A stretch of DNA of 64,000 nt from Silene conica (lineage: Eukaryota; Streptophyta; Magnoliopsida; Caryophyllales; Caryophyllaceae), in assembly GCA_029255685.2 (NCBI GenBank), contig CM055317.2, positions 76,187,460 through 76,251,459 of the forward strand, read 5' to 3'. The stretch's first letter is position 1. Each line of letters begins with the position of its first letter. This document shows, piece after piece, positions 55,723 through 64,000 of this stretch. The notes beneath the pieces are model-generated. The model ran no database searches and was not told the DNA's origin. It saw only the letters and a list, made by a program, of their open reading frames with translations. A program made the translations under genes and the position numbers.

Positions 55723-56662
55723 TGTACGCAAAACGCCATTTCTCAATAACAATCAAAAACTCCTCAAATCGATTCAAGACTCCTAAATTCGCAACAACAA
55801 TTGTTTACCCAATACATGAAATCATAAAATACACTACCAGCAATTAATCCCACAAAACAATCCTCAATAAGCAAATGATTTGTATCCGTCTTAAGCACTA
55901 ATTTCTGAAAATTGAACAATACACATATGAAACATCATCTAAGCATGAAATCCTCATAAGTGAACATTCCTATCATGTTACTAAGTTCAAACAACAACAA
56001 CAACACTAAAAATCAGAAACTTAAACCAATTCAAGCAAGAAAAGTGCTAATATATACAATAAGGCCGAGTTTCTCATTATCGTCACCTTATAAGCAATTC
56101 CGCTCAAAGCTCCTCCTCAACAACGAAGCTATCCACGTCCGAGTCTTCTAAGCCCTCACCTACATCATGAAAAACGGATTTTAAGGACCGAAAAGCGGAT
56201 TCTACAAAAACAGCCCTATTTTCGAAATGAAGGAATTGAAAAACGGAAGTGACAGATGGCTTGCAAATTCGATGAGGATTCCAAAAATATATTTATTACC
56301 TTGATTCGGTGAACGAATGATGAAGAAAAATGGATTAAGAGATGAGGATTTATGGAGGTTTTGTGAAATGAGGAATGTCAGTGTTCTTATTTTGGAAGGA
56401 GCAATATGTCACACATTGAGGCTTTAGGAGGGTTTTAGTTGTCCTTTCCCGTTTCAAGGAAAACGGGTTTGGATAAATGGGTTTTAAGTTACGAATTCAA
56501 GTTGCCAAGTTTGTATTCGTCTTAAGGACTTAAGATTCTTAAGACGGATCTTACTATTTATAAAATACTTCCCGATAAATTATTAAAATATTAATTTATT
56601 ACTTTAAAAATAATTAAAACCCTTAAAATATATTTTATAAAAATACGGGATGTTACAGAATG

Positions 56663-56860
56663 TGCTTCAAAATAATCCTCCAATCAGTCTCCTTACCACT
56701 AAAAATCCGAGCATTTCGTTCAGACCAGATGGCATATATCCCTGCGCCTATGCAACATTTAAGAAGGCTTGATTTCCAATGCTTCCTCCTGATTCTAGCA
56801 TTGCACCAGTTAACATTAGCCCAAAGATCATCAAATCCACCCCGAACATTAATCCAATTC
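56663..56860 (-). mobile_element. LINE 3' region, right fragment
   Basis: On the minus strand an open frame includes a segment like the zinc-binding tail of plant LINE reverse transcriptases (a 'YAIWSERNARIF' motif at about 56710-56745, recalled as typical of the family). It continues into the fragment at 52069-52259 across the gaatg duplication. To the right it is cut by the copia element at 56861; the rest of the LINE should lie beyond 64000. Confidence 0.65.
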
Positions 56861-58341
56861 TGAAGAGTCTATTGATATAATATACTCAAGAAGGGGGGGT
56901 TGAATTGAGTATGCCTTCTTTTTAAATCTTCTTCGATGTGTGTGTAGTTGTATGATGATCGTTGAGTAGAGCAATAATAAAGTAGAGACACGATATTTTT
57001 GAAGTGGTTCAGTCTCACACTCTGAGACCTACGTCCACTATTCTCGATTAATAAAATTAGTACCAACTCTGGATTACAATTTTATCAACCCTACTCGTGC
57101 GACTTTGATGTTAGTCACAACTCAATCTAGATACCGTTAAATATCTAGCTACGACAAATACCGTTAAATATTTGTCTTACAACGAGTACCGCTAAATACT
57201 CAATCTATCTTACGTAAATAAGATAAAGTCTTCAATGTTTTCTTGGTGTCACAATCTTGAATGAATAAGATCAATGCTTGAGCACTTGAATCTTGAATCG
57301 GATATGACAATGAAAAGCTCGAATATTGAAGTATATGACCGACGGCTCTCTCTTGATTTGCGTGTATGTGTGTTGTGTATTTCGTGTATTTTAATGTATC
57401 ATGGTAGTCTATTTATATAGAATATGTATCTAGGTAATTTAAACCCTAGATGATTTAGGAATATTACTTAAACTAGAATACTAGTCTTTTAGTAATACTA
57501 CCTTAAATCTAATCTTAATGTATTTAGGAAAGATTTAATAATATACTATATGTATTATATAAGGAATTAATTTCCTAATTCATATTTAGGAAAGATCTTT
57601 ATATAATAAACAATTAGTATCCTTATTAAATCAACTTCCTAAATCATGTCAAAGATAATAAAATATATTACCATAATATAATCTTAATTAGTTTAGGACA
57701 TTAAATAAATACATAATATTTATTTAAATAAATCCTTACACGATTTATAGAAACGTGACATGTTACACGTTTTCCAAAAATCGAAACAAACCAAATCTTA
57801 GATTATATTTTGACAATTAAAATCATATAAAAAATCTTTAGTTTATTTTAGTAATAAATAATTATCTCATAAGACAATTATTTATTTCTTATTTAACTAA
57901 AAGATATTTTATATAATCCTATTAAGATTAACAATTCCATATTTAAAATAGAATACCATTGAACCACTAATACTACACGACACAAATTAGGAAACAAACG
58001 TTTCACTTTAAACACATATAAATCCCGATCATTTCTTCATGATATAGAGTTATAGCTACTGGCTATAACTAGAACCAATCTTGTACTAAAGCTATAGTTG
58101 ACGAATATAACTTTAGTTCATTATGCGCGCTTGTGATCTTCAATCAATCTTCGACTTAGTCAATTTGTTGACTAATATGCTTGAATCGTTTGTACTTGAT
58201 TGATTAGATCTTGTTACTAAATTTCTGTACACTTAGCACACGATTATACATACGAGTATATAATATATAAATAGCTAGACTTTGTCATTATCAAAACATA
58301 AACATATATACTATATATATATTTGAATATATGGTTCAACA
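56861..58341 (-). repeat. 3' LTR of the copia element (1481 bp)
   Basis: Plus-strand bounds are TGAAGAGTCTATTGA and GGTTCAACA; on the element's strand it runs TGTTGAACC ... TCTTCA. It sits directly after the polypurine tract. It is the same family as the solo LTR at 52809-54291, but diverged from it. Confidence 0.85.
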
Positions 58342-58358
58342 AATTCCCCCTTTTTGAT
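58342..58358 (-). promoter_or_regulatory. Polypurine tract of the copia element
   Basis: The element strand reads ATCAAAAAGGGGGAATT immediately before the LTR start TGTTGAACC. Polypurine tracts prime plus-strand DNA synthesis in LTR retrotransposons. Two further 'gaggggga'-type purine runs lie upstream near 58402 and 58550. Confidence 0.8.
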
Positions 58359-59029
58359 GATGGCAAGTCTCTCTTAGATTTCGTGTCTAAGTGTATGTTC
58401 CCCCTCAATATAATAAGGGTCATTCATAGCAAAGAGTCATTTAGGGTTTCTATCTTCTATCTATCCCATATCCTTTAAGGACCCTAAGAGACAATGAATT
58501 ACGACAAGGAGCAAGCTTAGGCAAATTCTGATCTAAGTCGCATATTTCCCCCTCTTGACATCATCGAAAAGATGAGAACAAAGACATGAAACGACTAGAA
58601 TAATATACGTACGAAGCATAAGCAAGCATATAAACGAGTCGAAATAATATGACATAGAGAATATCACACAACCACATACGAGATGTAAAAAAATATACAC
58701 AACAATCTGAAGTATTAAGCCAATGGGCCGAATGAGAGTGTATAGAGAAAATGGGCCGGCTTAATGGGATAAGTACCTGCAAAGGATAACAAATAAGATG
58801 GGCCAAGGGATAAGAAAGGCAATTGGGCCGCATCAAAAACAATCATAAAAGTTGGGTGGGATTTAGGAAATCCGAGGAGGCAAAACGAAACATAGCCTCG
58901 GATTCCTAGTGGGCTAGGTAATAAGTTGGGCCATAAAAGCTAAGAGTGTTTATAAGTCCAACCCAGGACTGAAACAAAACAACAACAAAACAACTTCAAG
59001 CCAACAGAAACAGAGACGGAGATGTCGGA

Positions 59030-60565
59030 TCAGGAACGAGAGCTGGAAGCAGGGGTCTTTGCATACGGACTCACGTACTCGGGTCGGGTTCGGAACTCAA
59101 GGGTGTCCAAACGATCCAAACAACTACTGACATTTCTTCCTTGAGCATTTAGAGCCAACTCGAAGTTGAGTATCTTCAATGAAAGCGCCTTAACCGCTTC
59201 AAGAGCTTGGCTCGCATCTGTGCGCAATAACCCATGATCCCTTACCATAGCACCGCCTTGAGTCGTAAGAAAGGACAAACGATCACTCATCGCCAGTAAT
59301 TCAGAGCAAACAACCGACACTTCAGACCCAATTTTCACCAAATGCTTGTCGACCTTCTCCATCCATTCTTTTACCTCGACCTCAAAAGCACGACCACCGC
59401 CTGCACGACTTCCTGAGGCACCCGAATGCTCCTTTTCTTTCTTAATTTGACACAACCCTAGAATCTGATCCATCTTTGCTTCCAAGTCTACAAAAGATGG
59501 AGATGGATTAGGACGGGGTCCCTCCTCACCCGTCTTCCCAAAAGCTAAATCAACGCCATCAAACGTAATTCCCATCAACTTGAGCAACTTGTCACACATA
59601 CGATCACGGGGTTTAACACCAAAACTACAATCGTCCACAACACCCTTTTGCAACAAGATTTCAGATACCCACATCCCGTATGGGATATCTAGAGTCGAAC
59701 TCGGTTTTTCTTTAACTAAAACAGAGGAAACTTGACAAATTTTCGAACAAAGCAAGAATGCGAGGTTGATTTTGTTTCCCTCTAACCAGTGAAATAATAC
59801 GATAGCTTCAACACTCGACAATTTATCACGACCACCTCTCCTAGGCAAAATCGTGTTCCAGAGATAGTTAACAAACAGTTTTAATTTTGGGGAGAAAGGA
59901 TTAGTGAGTAGTGGAGAAACTTCAGTGGCATTGGGATCAAAATATTGTTTGATCATCAGTTTCTGTTCATGAGTTACTACCCCCCATTCCTTTCGGGTAT
60001 CAACATCAATTCCCCGAGAATCAAGATGAAAGATTTCACATATATCCTCCAAAGATATTTCAACATCCCTTCCATTAACTACGGCTTTCATCCCGGTTTC
60101 AGTCGATTTCACAGAGGCAAAGAATTGAAGTAGTTCAATGGGAAATATTAACCCTGAAAAATTACTAACATATTCCCACCCTTGAAACTCTAAAAAATTC
60201 TTAAAGAAGAGCAGAGATTTAGAACCGTTTACCCAGGTTGTCGGATAGAATCGACCGGCATGAATTGCATAAGGAAGAAGACGGTTAATGAGAATACCTT
60301 CATTCTTGGTCATGCGAACACGTTCTAATCCCTCTTGAGTAGCTTCGACGGAATAGTCTTTGAACAGAGGACGAGGGTTCTTGGAATCCCTTTCGTGCAT
60401 GTCGTCCGAAATTGAAGAGGCAGCTCGATTAAGTTTTCGTCGTTTACCAGTTTCTTGGGTTGGACTTACGGTGGCAATGGGGGTCGGAGATGGTGGGGGT
60501 GACGGAGTTGGAGAAGGAGGTGAAGGTTTCTTTTGGTGAGAACGAGTTGCACGAGATGGAGGCAT
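59030..60565 (-). CDS. Copia 3' ORF, 511 residues (plant transposon-protein type)
   Basis: Intact ORF between pol and the 3' LTR. Residues 1-40 are basic and rich in proline and serine ('SPPSPTPSPPPSP'). Residues about 60-340 form a globular region with 'GWEYVSNFSG', 'ELLQFFASVKSTETG' and 'VNGRDVEISLEDICEIFHLD', which I recall as the pattern of the 'putative plant transposon protein' domain found in several retroelement families. The C-terminal ~170 residues have a likely helical, coiled-coil-like stretch and end in a serine-rich tail. No signal peptide or clear membrane segment is seen, so the 'env-like' label used for the equivalent SIRE ORF is not supported by the sequence here. Function unknown. 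The ATG at 60565 is the first in frame. It is separated from pol by about 570 bp. Confidence 0.75.
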   Translation of the reverse strand: MPPSRATRSHQKKPSPPSPTPSPPPSPTPIATVSPTQETGKRRKLNRAASSISDDMHERDSKNPRPLFKDYSVEATQEGLERVRMTKNEGILINRLLPYAIHAGRFYPTTWVNGSKSLLFFKNFLEFQGWEYVSNFSGLIFPIELLQFFASVKSTETGMKAVVNGRDVEISLEDICEIFHLDSRGIDVDTRKEWGVVTHEQKLMIKQYFDPNATEVSPLLTNPFSPKLKLFVNYLWNTILPRRGGRDKLSSVEAIVLFHWLEGNKINLAFLLCSKICQVSSVLVKEKPSSTLDIPYGMWVSEILLQKGVVDDCSFGVKPRDRMCDKLLKLMGITFDGVDLAFGKTGEEGPRPNPSPSFVDLEAKMDQILGLCQIKKEKEHSGASGSRAGGGRAFEVEVKEWMEKVDKHLVKIGSEVSVVCSELLAMSDRLSFLTTQGGAMVRDHGLLRTDASQALEAVKALSLKILNFELALNAQGRNVSSCLDRLDTLEFRTRPEYVSPYAKTPASSSRS

Positions 60566-61134
60566 GGTGATCGAGGTGAGACACGGTGGTTGTAAAGGCG
60601 AGAAGTGGTGAGATTTTGGTATGATTTTAATGGAGTTTTGAGGTTTGAGTTTTAATGGGTTTTGGTAATAAAAGGGAGTAAAATTTGTGGGTTTGGTCAG
60701 AATGGTAGACGGTTAAGGTGAGATGAGGGAGATGGGGTAATAATGTGGGAGTTGAGGTAAGTCAATGGCTAGGAGTAGTAGGGGGGACACGTGTCAGGTA
60801 AGAGTGGGATATGGTTTGGGTATAAAACGTGGCTAAGGAGGGGGGACCATGGCATTTACTTGGTGTGTTTAATTTTGAGGTAAGTTGATTTTATATTATT
60901 TGAATATTATTATATATAGTGTAATATGTATGTTGTGGGATAATAATATGTGACGTAATATAATTTTGAGATCGATTGTGCACACATTCATATGTGAATC
61001 ATATAATATAACTATAATCACAAAATTTTTCATCGAATAGACACATACACATGCAGCGGAGTATACGGACACAGTCATATAATCTCATCTAAACCGTAGT
61101 CAATCATTGGGTTATTTTTGCTTTTAAGATTTGA

Positions 61135-64000
61135 TTAGGTGCCACCGATTAAACCAATTTCCAATCGCAAAGTCTCAAAGCGTTCTCTAGCCAATGGTTT
61201 AGTGAAGATATCTGCCCATTGTTTTTCCGTACTACAAAATTCCAATTTTATATTTTTCTTTTCAACATGGTCTCTTAGAAAGTGGTGTCTAATTTCAATA
61301 TGTTTGGTCCTCGAGTGCTGGGCTGGGTTTTTAGATATAATTATAGCACTCGTATTATCACATAATATAGGCACACATCCAACATCAACACCATAATCAT
61401 GTAACTGTTGCTTTAACCATAAAAGTTGAGAACATACCAGTGCGGCTGCAATATATTCTGCTTCAGCGGTTGATAGGGCGACAGAGTTTTGTTTCTTGGA
61501 TCCCCAAGATATAATACAAGGACCTACAAAGGTAGCAAGTCCCGAGGTACTTTTTCTGTCTAATGAACATCCTGCATAATCTGCATCTGAATATCCGACT
61601 AGATTAAAGTTACAGTCCATAGGATACCATAGATATAATTTTGAGGTTCCGATTAGGTATCTTAAAATTCTTTTAACTGCAATCATATGTGATTCTTTTG
61701 GTGCAGATTGGAATCTCGCACAAACACAAACACTAAACATTATATCTGGACGACTTGCTGTAAGATAAAGAAGTGAGCCAATCATACCTCTGTAAGTTGT
61801 TTCATCTACAGACTTACCATCTTCGTCTTTGGTTAACTTCTTATCTGTGACCATTGGAGTAGGCATTGCATGAGAGGTTTCCATTCCAAATTTCTTTAGT
61901 AACTCTTTGACATATTTTTGTTGATGAACCTTGATTCCTTCTTCAGTTTGTTGTATTTGAAGTCCAAGGAAGAACTTTAGTTCTCCCATCATACTCATCT
62001 CGAACTCAGAAGTCATCAACTCAGAGAAGTACTTGCACAACCTTTTATTAGTTGAGCCAAAAATAATATCGTCAACATAGATCTGAACAACTAGTAGATC
62101 TGAGTTTTCACTTTTAAGAAATAGGGTTTTATCCACAGACCCTCTCTTGAATCCACTCTCCAATAGGAACTTTGATAATCTATCGTACCATGCCCTAGGT
62201 GATTGTTTCAGACCATATAGTGCTTTGTCCAATTTGAATACATGATCCTTGAGTTTGCTGTCAGGAAATCCAGGAGGTTGTTCAACAAATACTTCCTCTT
62301 GGAGATAGCCATTAAGAAATGCAGTCTTAACATCCATCTGAAAAAGCTTCATTCCCTTGTGTGCTGCAAATGCAATGAGTAGTCTTATTGCCTCAAGACG
62401 AGCAACAGGAGCAAAGGTTTCGTCATAATCGATCCCTTCCTGTTGGTTGTATCCTTGAACTACTAGTCTGGCCTTATTTCGCACAATGACTCCAGTGTCA
62501 TCCAATTTGTTTGTGAATACCCATCTAGTTCCAATGACAGTTCTGTCCTTAGGTCGAGGAACAAGATGCCAAACTTTGTTTCTTTCAAATTGCTGGAGTT
62601 CTTCTTGCATGGCAACTATCCAGTCTGGTTCTGCGAGAGCTTCCTTGATATTTGAAGGTTCAATGGTGGAGAGAAAGGAGTAGAATGAGCAAAAGTTATT
62701 TAAGCTCCTTCGAGTCTGAACTCCATCTGTTAGACTTCCTATGACATTGTCCAATGGATGAGAGCCTTTGTATCTCCAATTCCTTGATTGATCATTTGCA
62801 TTCCCTGAACTTGACTCGGGATCTTGACTTGTTCCCCCTGAATCCAAACCTGGGTTTATAGTAGGGTCAGGTATAACTCTGGCCTCTTCCCTTTGGTTTT
62901 GATTCAAAGTTACAGCTTCATTAGCTGTAACTCTGGGTTCCAAGTCATTGGTTTGAGAGTTATCTACAGTATCATCAACTGTAGTTTCATCTCTCGCACC
63001 ATTTTCTCCCAAGTTGAGTTCATCATGAATTCCTTGAGGTTCTCCTTCTTCAATTTCCATTTCAGGAAGATCTTCCCTTGATAACCTGAAATCAGGTTCG
63101 TCTAGGTTTTCCTCTATATCCTGTAATGGCTTATCGAAGACATTATTCTCATCAAAGATAACATGAATACTTTCCTCTATGCATAAAGTGCGTTTGTTAA
63201 AAACTTTGTAGGCTTTACTATGATCTGAATATCCTATAAAGATTGCTTCATCACTTCTAGGGTCGAATTTGCTTAATCTGTTTTTACCATTGTTGTGAAC
63301 AAAGCATTTACTACCAAAACATCTTAAATGAGATATGTTTGGTTTACGACCACGAAGAAGTTCATAAGGAGTCTTTTTAAGGATAGGTCTAATCATAGCA
63401 CGGTTATGAATATAGCAAGCTGTACTAATAGCCTCAGCCCAAAAGTTTCTAGGTAGGCCACTACAAAGAAGCATTGTTCTAGCCATGTCTTCTAGCGTTC
63501 TGTTCATTCGTTCTACGACTCCATTTTGTTGTGGGGTTCTAGGGGCCGAGAAGTTATGACCAACACCATTGGTTTTACAGAACTCAATAAAAGCATGATT
63601 GTCGAACTCAGTTCCATGGTCAGTACGGATTGTTACTAGGTTTGATTTATATTTGTTTTGGACAAGTTTCATGAGACTAACAAATTCATCGAATGTTTCG
63701 TCTTTAGAATGAAGAAAGATTGGCCAAACAAATCTAGAGTAATCATCAACTAGAACGAAAACGTACCTGGAACCACCTCTGCTTCTTACCTTCATAGGGC
63801 CACATAAATCCATGTGTACTAGTTCAAGAGCTTGTTCTGTGCTAACTACTCTTTTTGGCTTAAAGGATGATCTGACGTGTTTACATCGTGCACATGTGTC
63901 ACACATCTTTTCTTGATCAAATTTGATCTTTGGAAGACCTTCGACCAAGTCCCATCTTTTCAGCTTACTTAGAATAGGTGAGCTAATATGACCAAATCTC
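61135..64000 (-). CDS. Copia pol polyprotein, C-terminal part (integrase, RT, RNase H)
   Basis: Open frame entering from beyond the right edge, with 954 residues in the window. Counting from the TTG codon at 63948: integrase zinc-binding CDTCARCKH; integrase core with D47, D110 (RTDHGTEF) and E146 (NGVVERMNR), a DD35E spacing; an acidic linker about 290-400; reverse transcriptase from about 445, with the [11 protein letters not shown] block, [11 protein letters not shown] and YVDD at about 624-627 (62068-62079); RNase H with [16 protein letters not shown] and a terminal ADIFTKPL segment; stop TAA at 61135-61137. All catalytic residues I can check are present and there is no frameshift. Gag and protease lie outside the window. 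The protein copies and inserts the element's DNA. Confidence 0.95.
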   Translation of the reverse strand, partial: RFGHISSPILSKLKRWDLVEGLPKIKFDQEKMCDTCARCKHVRSSFKPKRVVSTEQALELVHMDLCGPMKVRSRGGSRYVFVLVDDYSRFVWPIFLHSKDETFDEFVSLMKLVQNKYKSNLVTIRTDHGTEFDNHAFIEFCKTNGVGHNFSAPRTPQQNGVVERMNRTLEDMARTMLLCSGLPRNFWAEAISTACYIHNRAMIRPILKKTPYELLRGRKPNISHLRCFGSKCFVHNNGKNRLSKFDPRSDEAIFIGYSDHSKAYKVFNKRTLCIEESIHVIFDENNVFDKPLQDIEENLDEPDFRLSREDLPEMEIEEGEPQGIHDELNLGENGARDETTVDDTVDNSQTNDLEPRVTANEAVTLNQNQREEARVIPDPTINPGLDSGGTSQDPESSSGNANDQSRNWRYKGSHPLDNVIGSLTDGVQTRRSLNNFCSFYSFLSTIEPSNIKEALAEPDWIVAMQEELQQFERNKVWHLVPRPKDRTVIGTRWVFTNKLDDTGVIVRNKARLVVQGYNQQEGIDYDETFAPVARLEAIRLLIAFAAHKGMKLFQMDVKTAFLNGYLQEEVFVEQPPGFPDSKLKDHVFKLDKALYGLKQSPRAWYDRLSKFLLESGFKRGSVDKTLFLKSENSDLLVVQIYVDDIIFGSTNKRLCKYFSELMTSEFEMSMMGELKFFLGLQIQQTEEGIKVHQQKYVKELLKKFGMETSHAMPTPMVTDKKLTKDEDGKSVDETTYRGMIGSLLYLTASRPDIMFSVCVCARFQSAPKESHMIAVKRILRYLIGTSKLYLWYPMDCNFNLVGYSDADYAGCSLDRKSTSGLATFVGPCIISWGSKKQNSVALSTAEAEYIAAALVCSQLLWLKQQLHDYGVDVGCVPILCDNTSAIIISKNPAQHSRTKHIEIRHHFLRDHVEKKNIKLEFCSTEKQWADIFTKPLARERFETLRLEIGLIGGT

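Larger units (their letters stand above)
52260..56657. mobile_element. 2.9-kb LTR-type element (probable solo LTR), interrupted
   Basis: Bounded by TGTAAAACCCC at the left and GGGATGTTACA at the right (TG...CA). A perfect 5-bp target duplication gaatg lies at 52255-52259 and 56658-56662. Removing the nested solo copia LTR and one target copy leaves about 2.9 kb. No gag or pol ORF is present, so it is a solo LTR of a long-LTR family or a large non-coding retrotransposon derivative. Read on the minus strand it starts TGTAACATCCCG, a common start of plant Ty3/gypsy LTRs, so that orientation is likelier. It contains two tandem arrays (54486-55040 and 55331-55722). Confidence 0.75.
56861..64000 (-). 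mobile_element. Ty1/copia retrotransposon, 3' part, with extra ORF
   Basis: Minus-strand element cut by the window edge. In element order it shows: integrase, reverse transcriptase and RNase H (61135-64000); a 511-codon ORF (59030-60565); further internal sequence; a polypurine tract; and the 3' LTR (56861-58341). The flanking pentamer aattc at 56856-56860 should recur beyond the 5' LTR. A long ORF between pol and the 3' LTR is the layout of the SIRE/Maximus lineage of plant copia elements, and the pol motifs agree. Both ORFs are unbroken, so insertion is probably fairly recent. Confidence 0.9.

Noticed and set aside
55295-55739. ORFs on both strands across the GC-rich palindromes
   Set aside because: They follow the palindromic repeats, lack domain features, and lie inside a non-coding LTR-type element.

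Overview
This window is AT-rich nuclear DNA of a flowering plant, probably a eudicot. The genes have many GT-AG introns, the protein-coding genes match plant families over full length, and the space between them is packed with plant transposons (Helitrons, hAT, Mutator-like and Stowaway-like MITEs, a LINE, Ty1/copia and other LTR elements). No bacterial or organellar features were seen. The species cannot be fixed from the sequence alone.

Three complete host genes are supported, all on the minus strand. Two are tandem paralogues of the CLC anion channel/exchanger family (coding spans 15327-20388 and 24765-28807). Each has six exons with identical splice phases, and they encode 789 and 769 residues. 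Both carry the proline form of the selectivity motif (GPGIPE) that marks the vacuolar nitrate/proton exchangers of the Arabidopsis CLC-a/b type. The third is the LCB2 subunit of serine palmitoyltransferase (45062-50977), with twelve exons and 489 residues. I derived all exon boundaries by eye; the exon lengths sum to whole codons in all three genes.

Layout: 1-12.8 kb is transposon-derived DNA with a 2.2-kb minisatellite and several Helitrons. 12.8-15.3 kb is unassigned DNA downstream of the first CLC gene. 15.3-28.8 kb holds the CLC pair with a 4.4-kb spacer. 28.8-45 kb is a gene-free stretch of nested Helitrons, hAT-type elements and a Mutator-like MITE. 45-51 kb is LCB2. 51-64 kb is a nested retrotransposon stack: a LINE tail is split by a 2.9-kb LTR-type element (itself carrying a solo copia LTR) and by a copia element with an intact pol and an additional 511-residue ORF between pol and its 3' LTR. 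The 5' part of that copia element lies beyond the right edge.

The genes do not form a common pathway. The CLC proteins act in anion transport, probably at the tonoplast, and LCB2 acts in sphingolipid synthesis in the ER. The most noteworthy observations are an unusual Gly-to-Glu change beside the gating glutamate of the first CLC, the 21-bp minisatellite with a ~0.2-kb higher-order period, hAT-type elements whose interiors are built from reiterated short GC-rich words, and the nested Helitron and retrotransposon structures.
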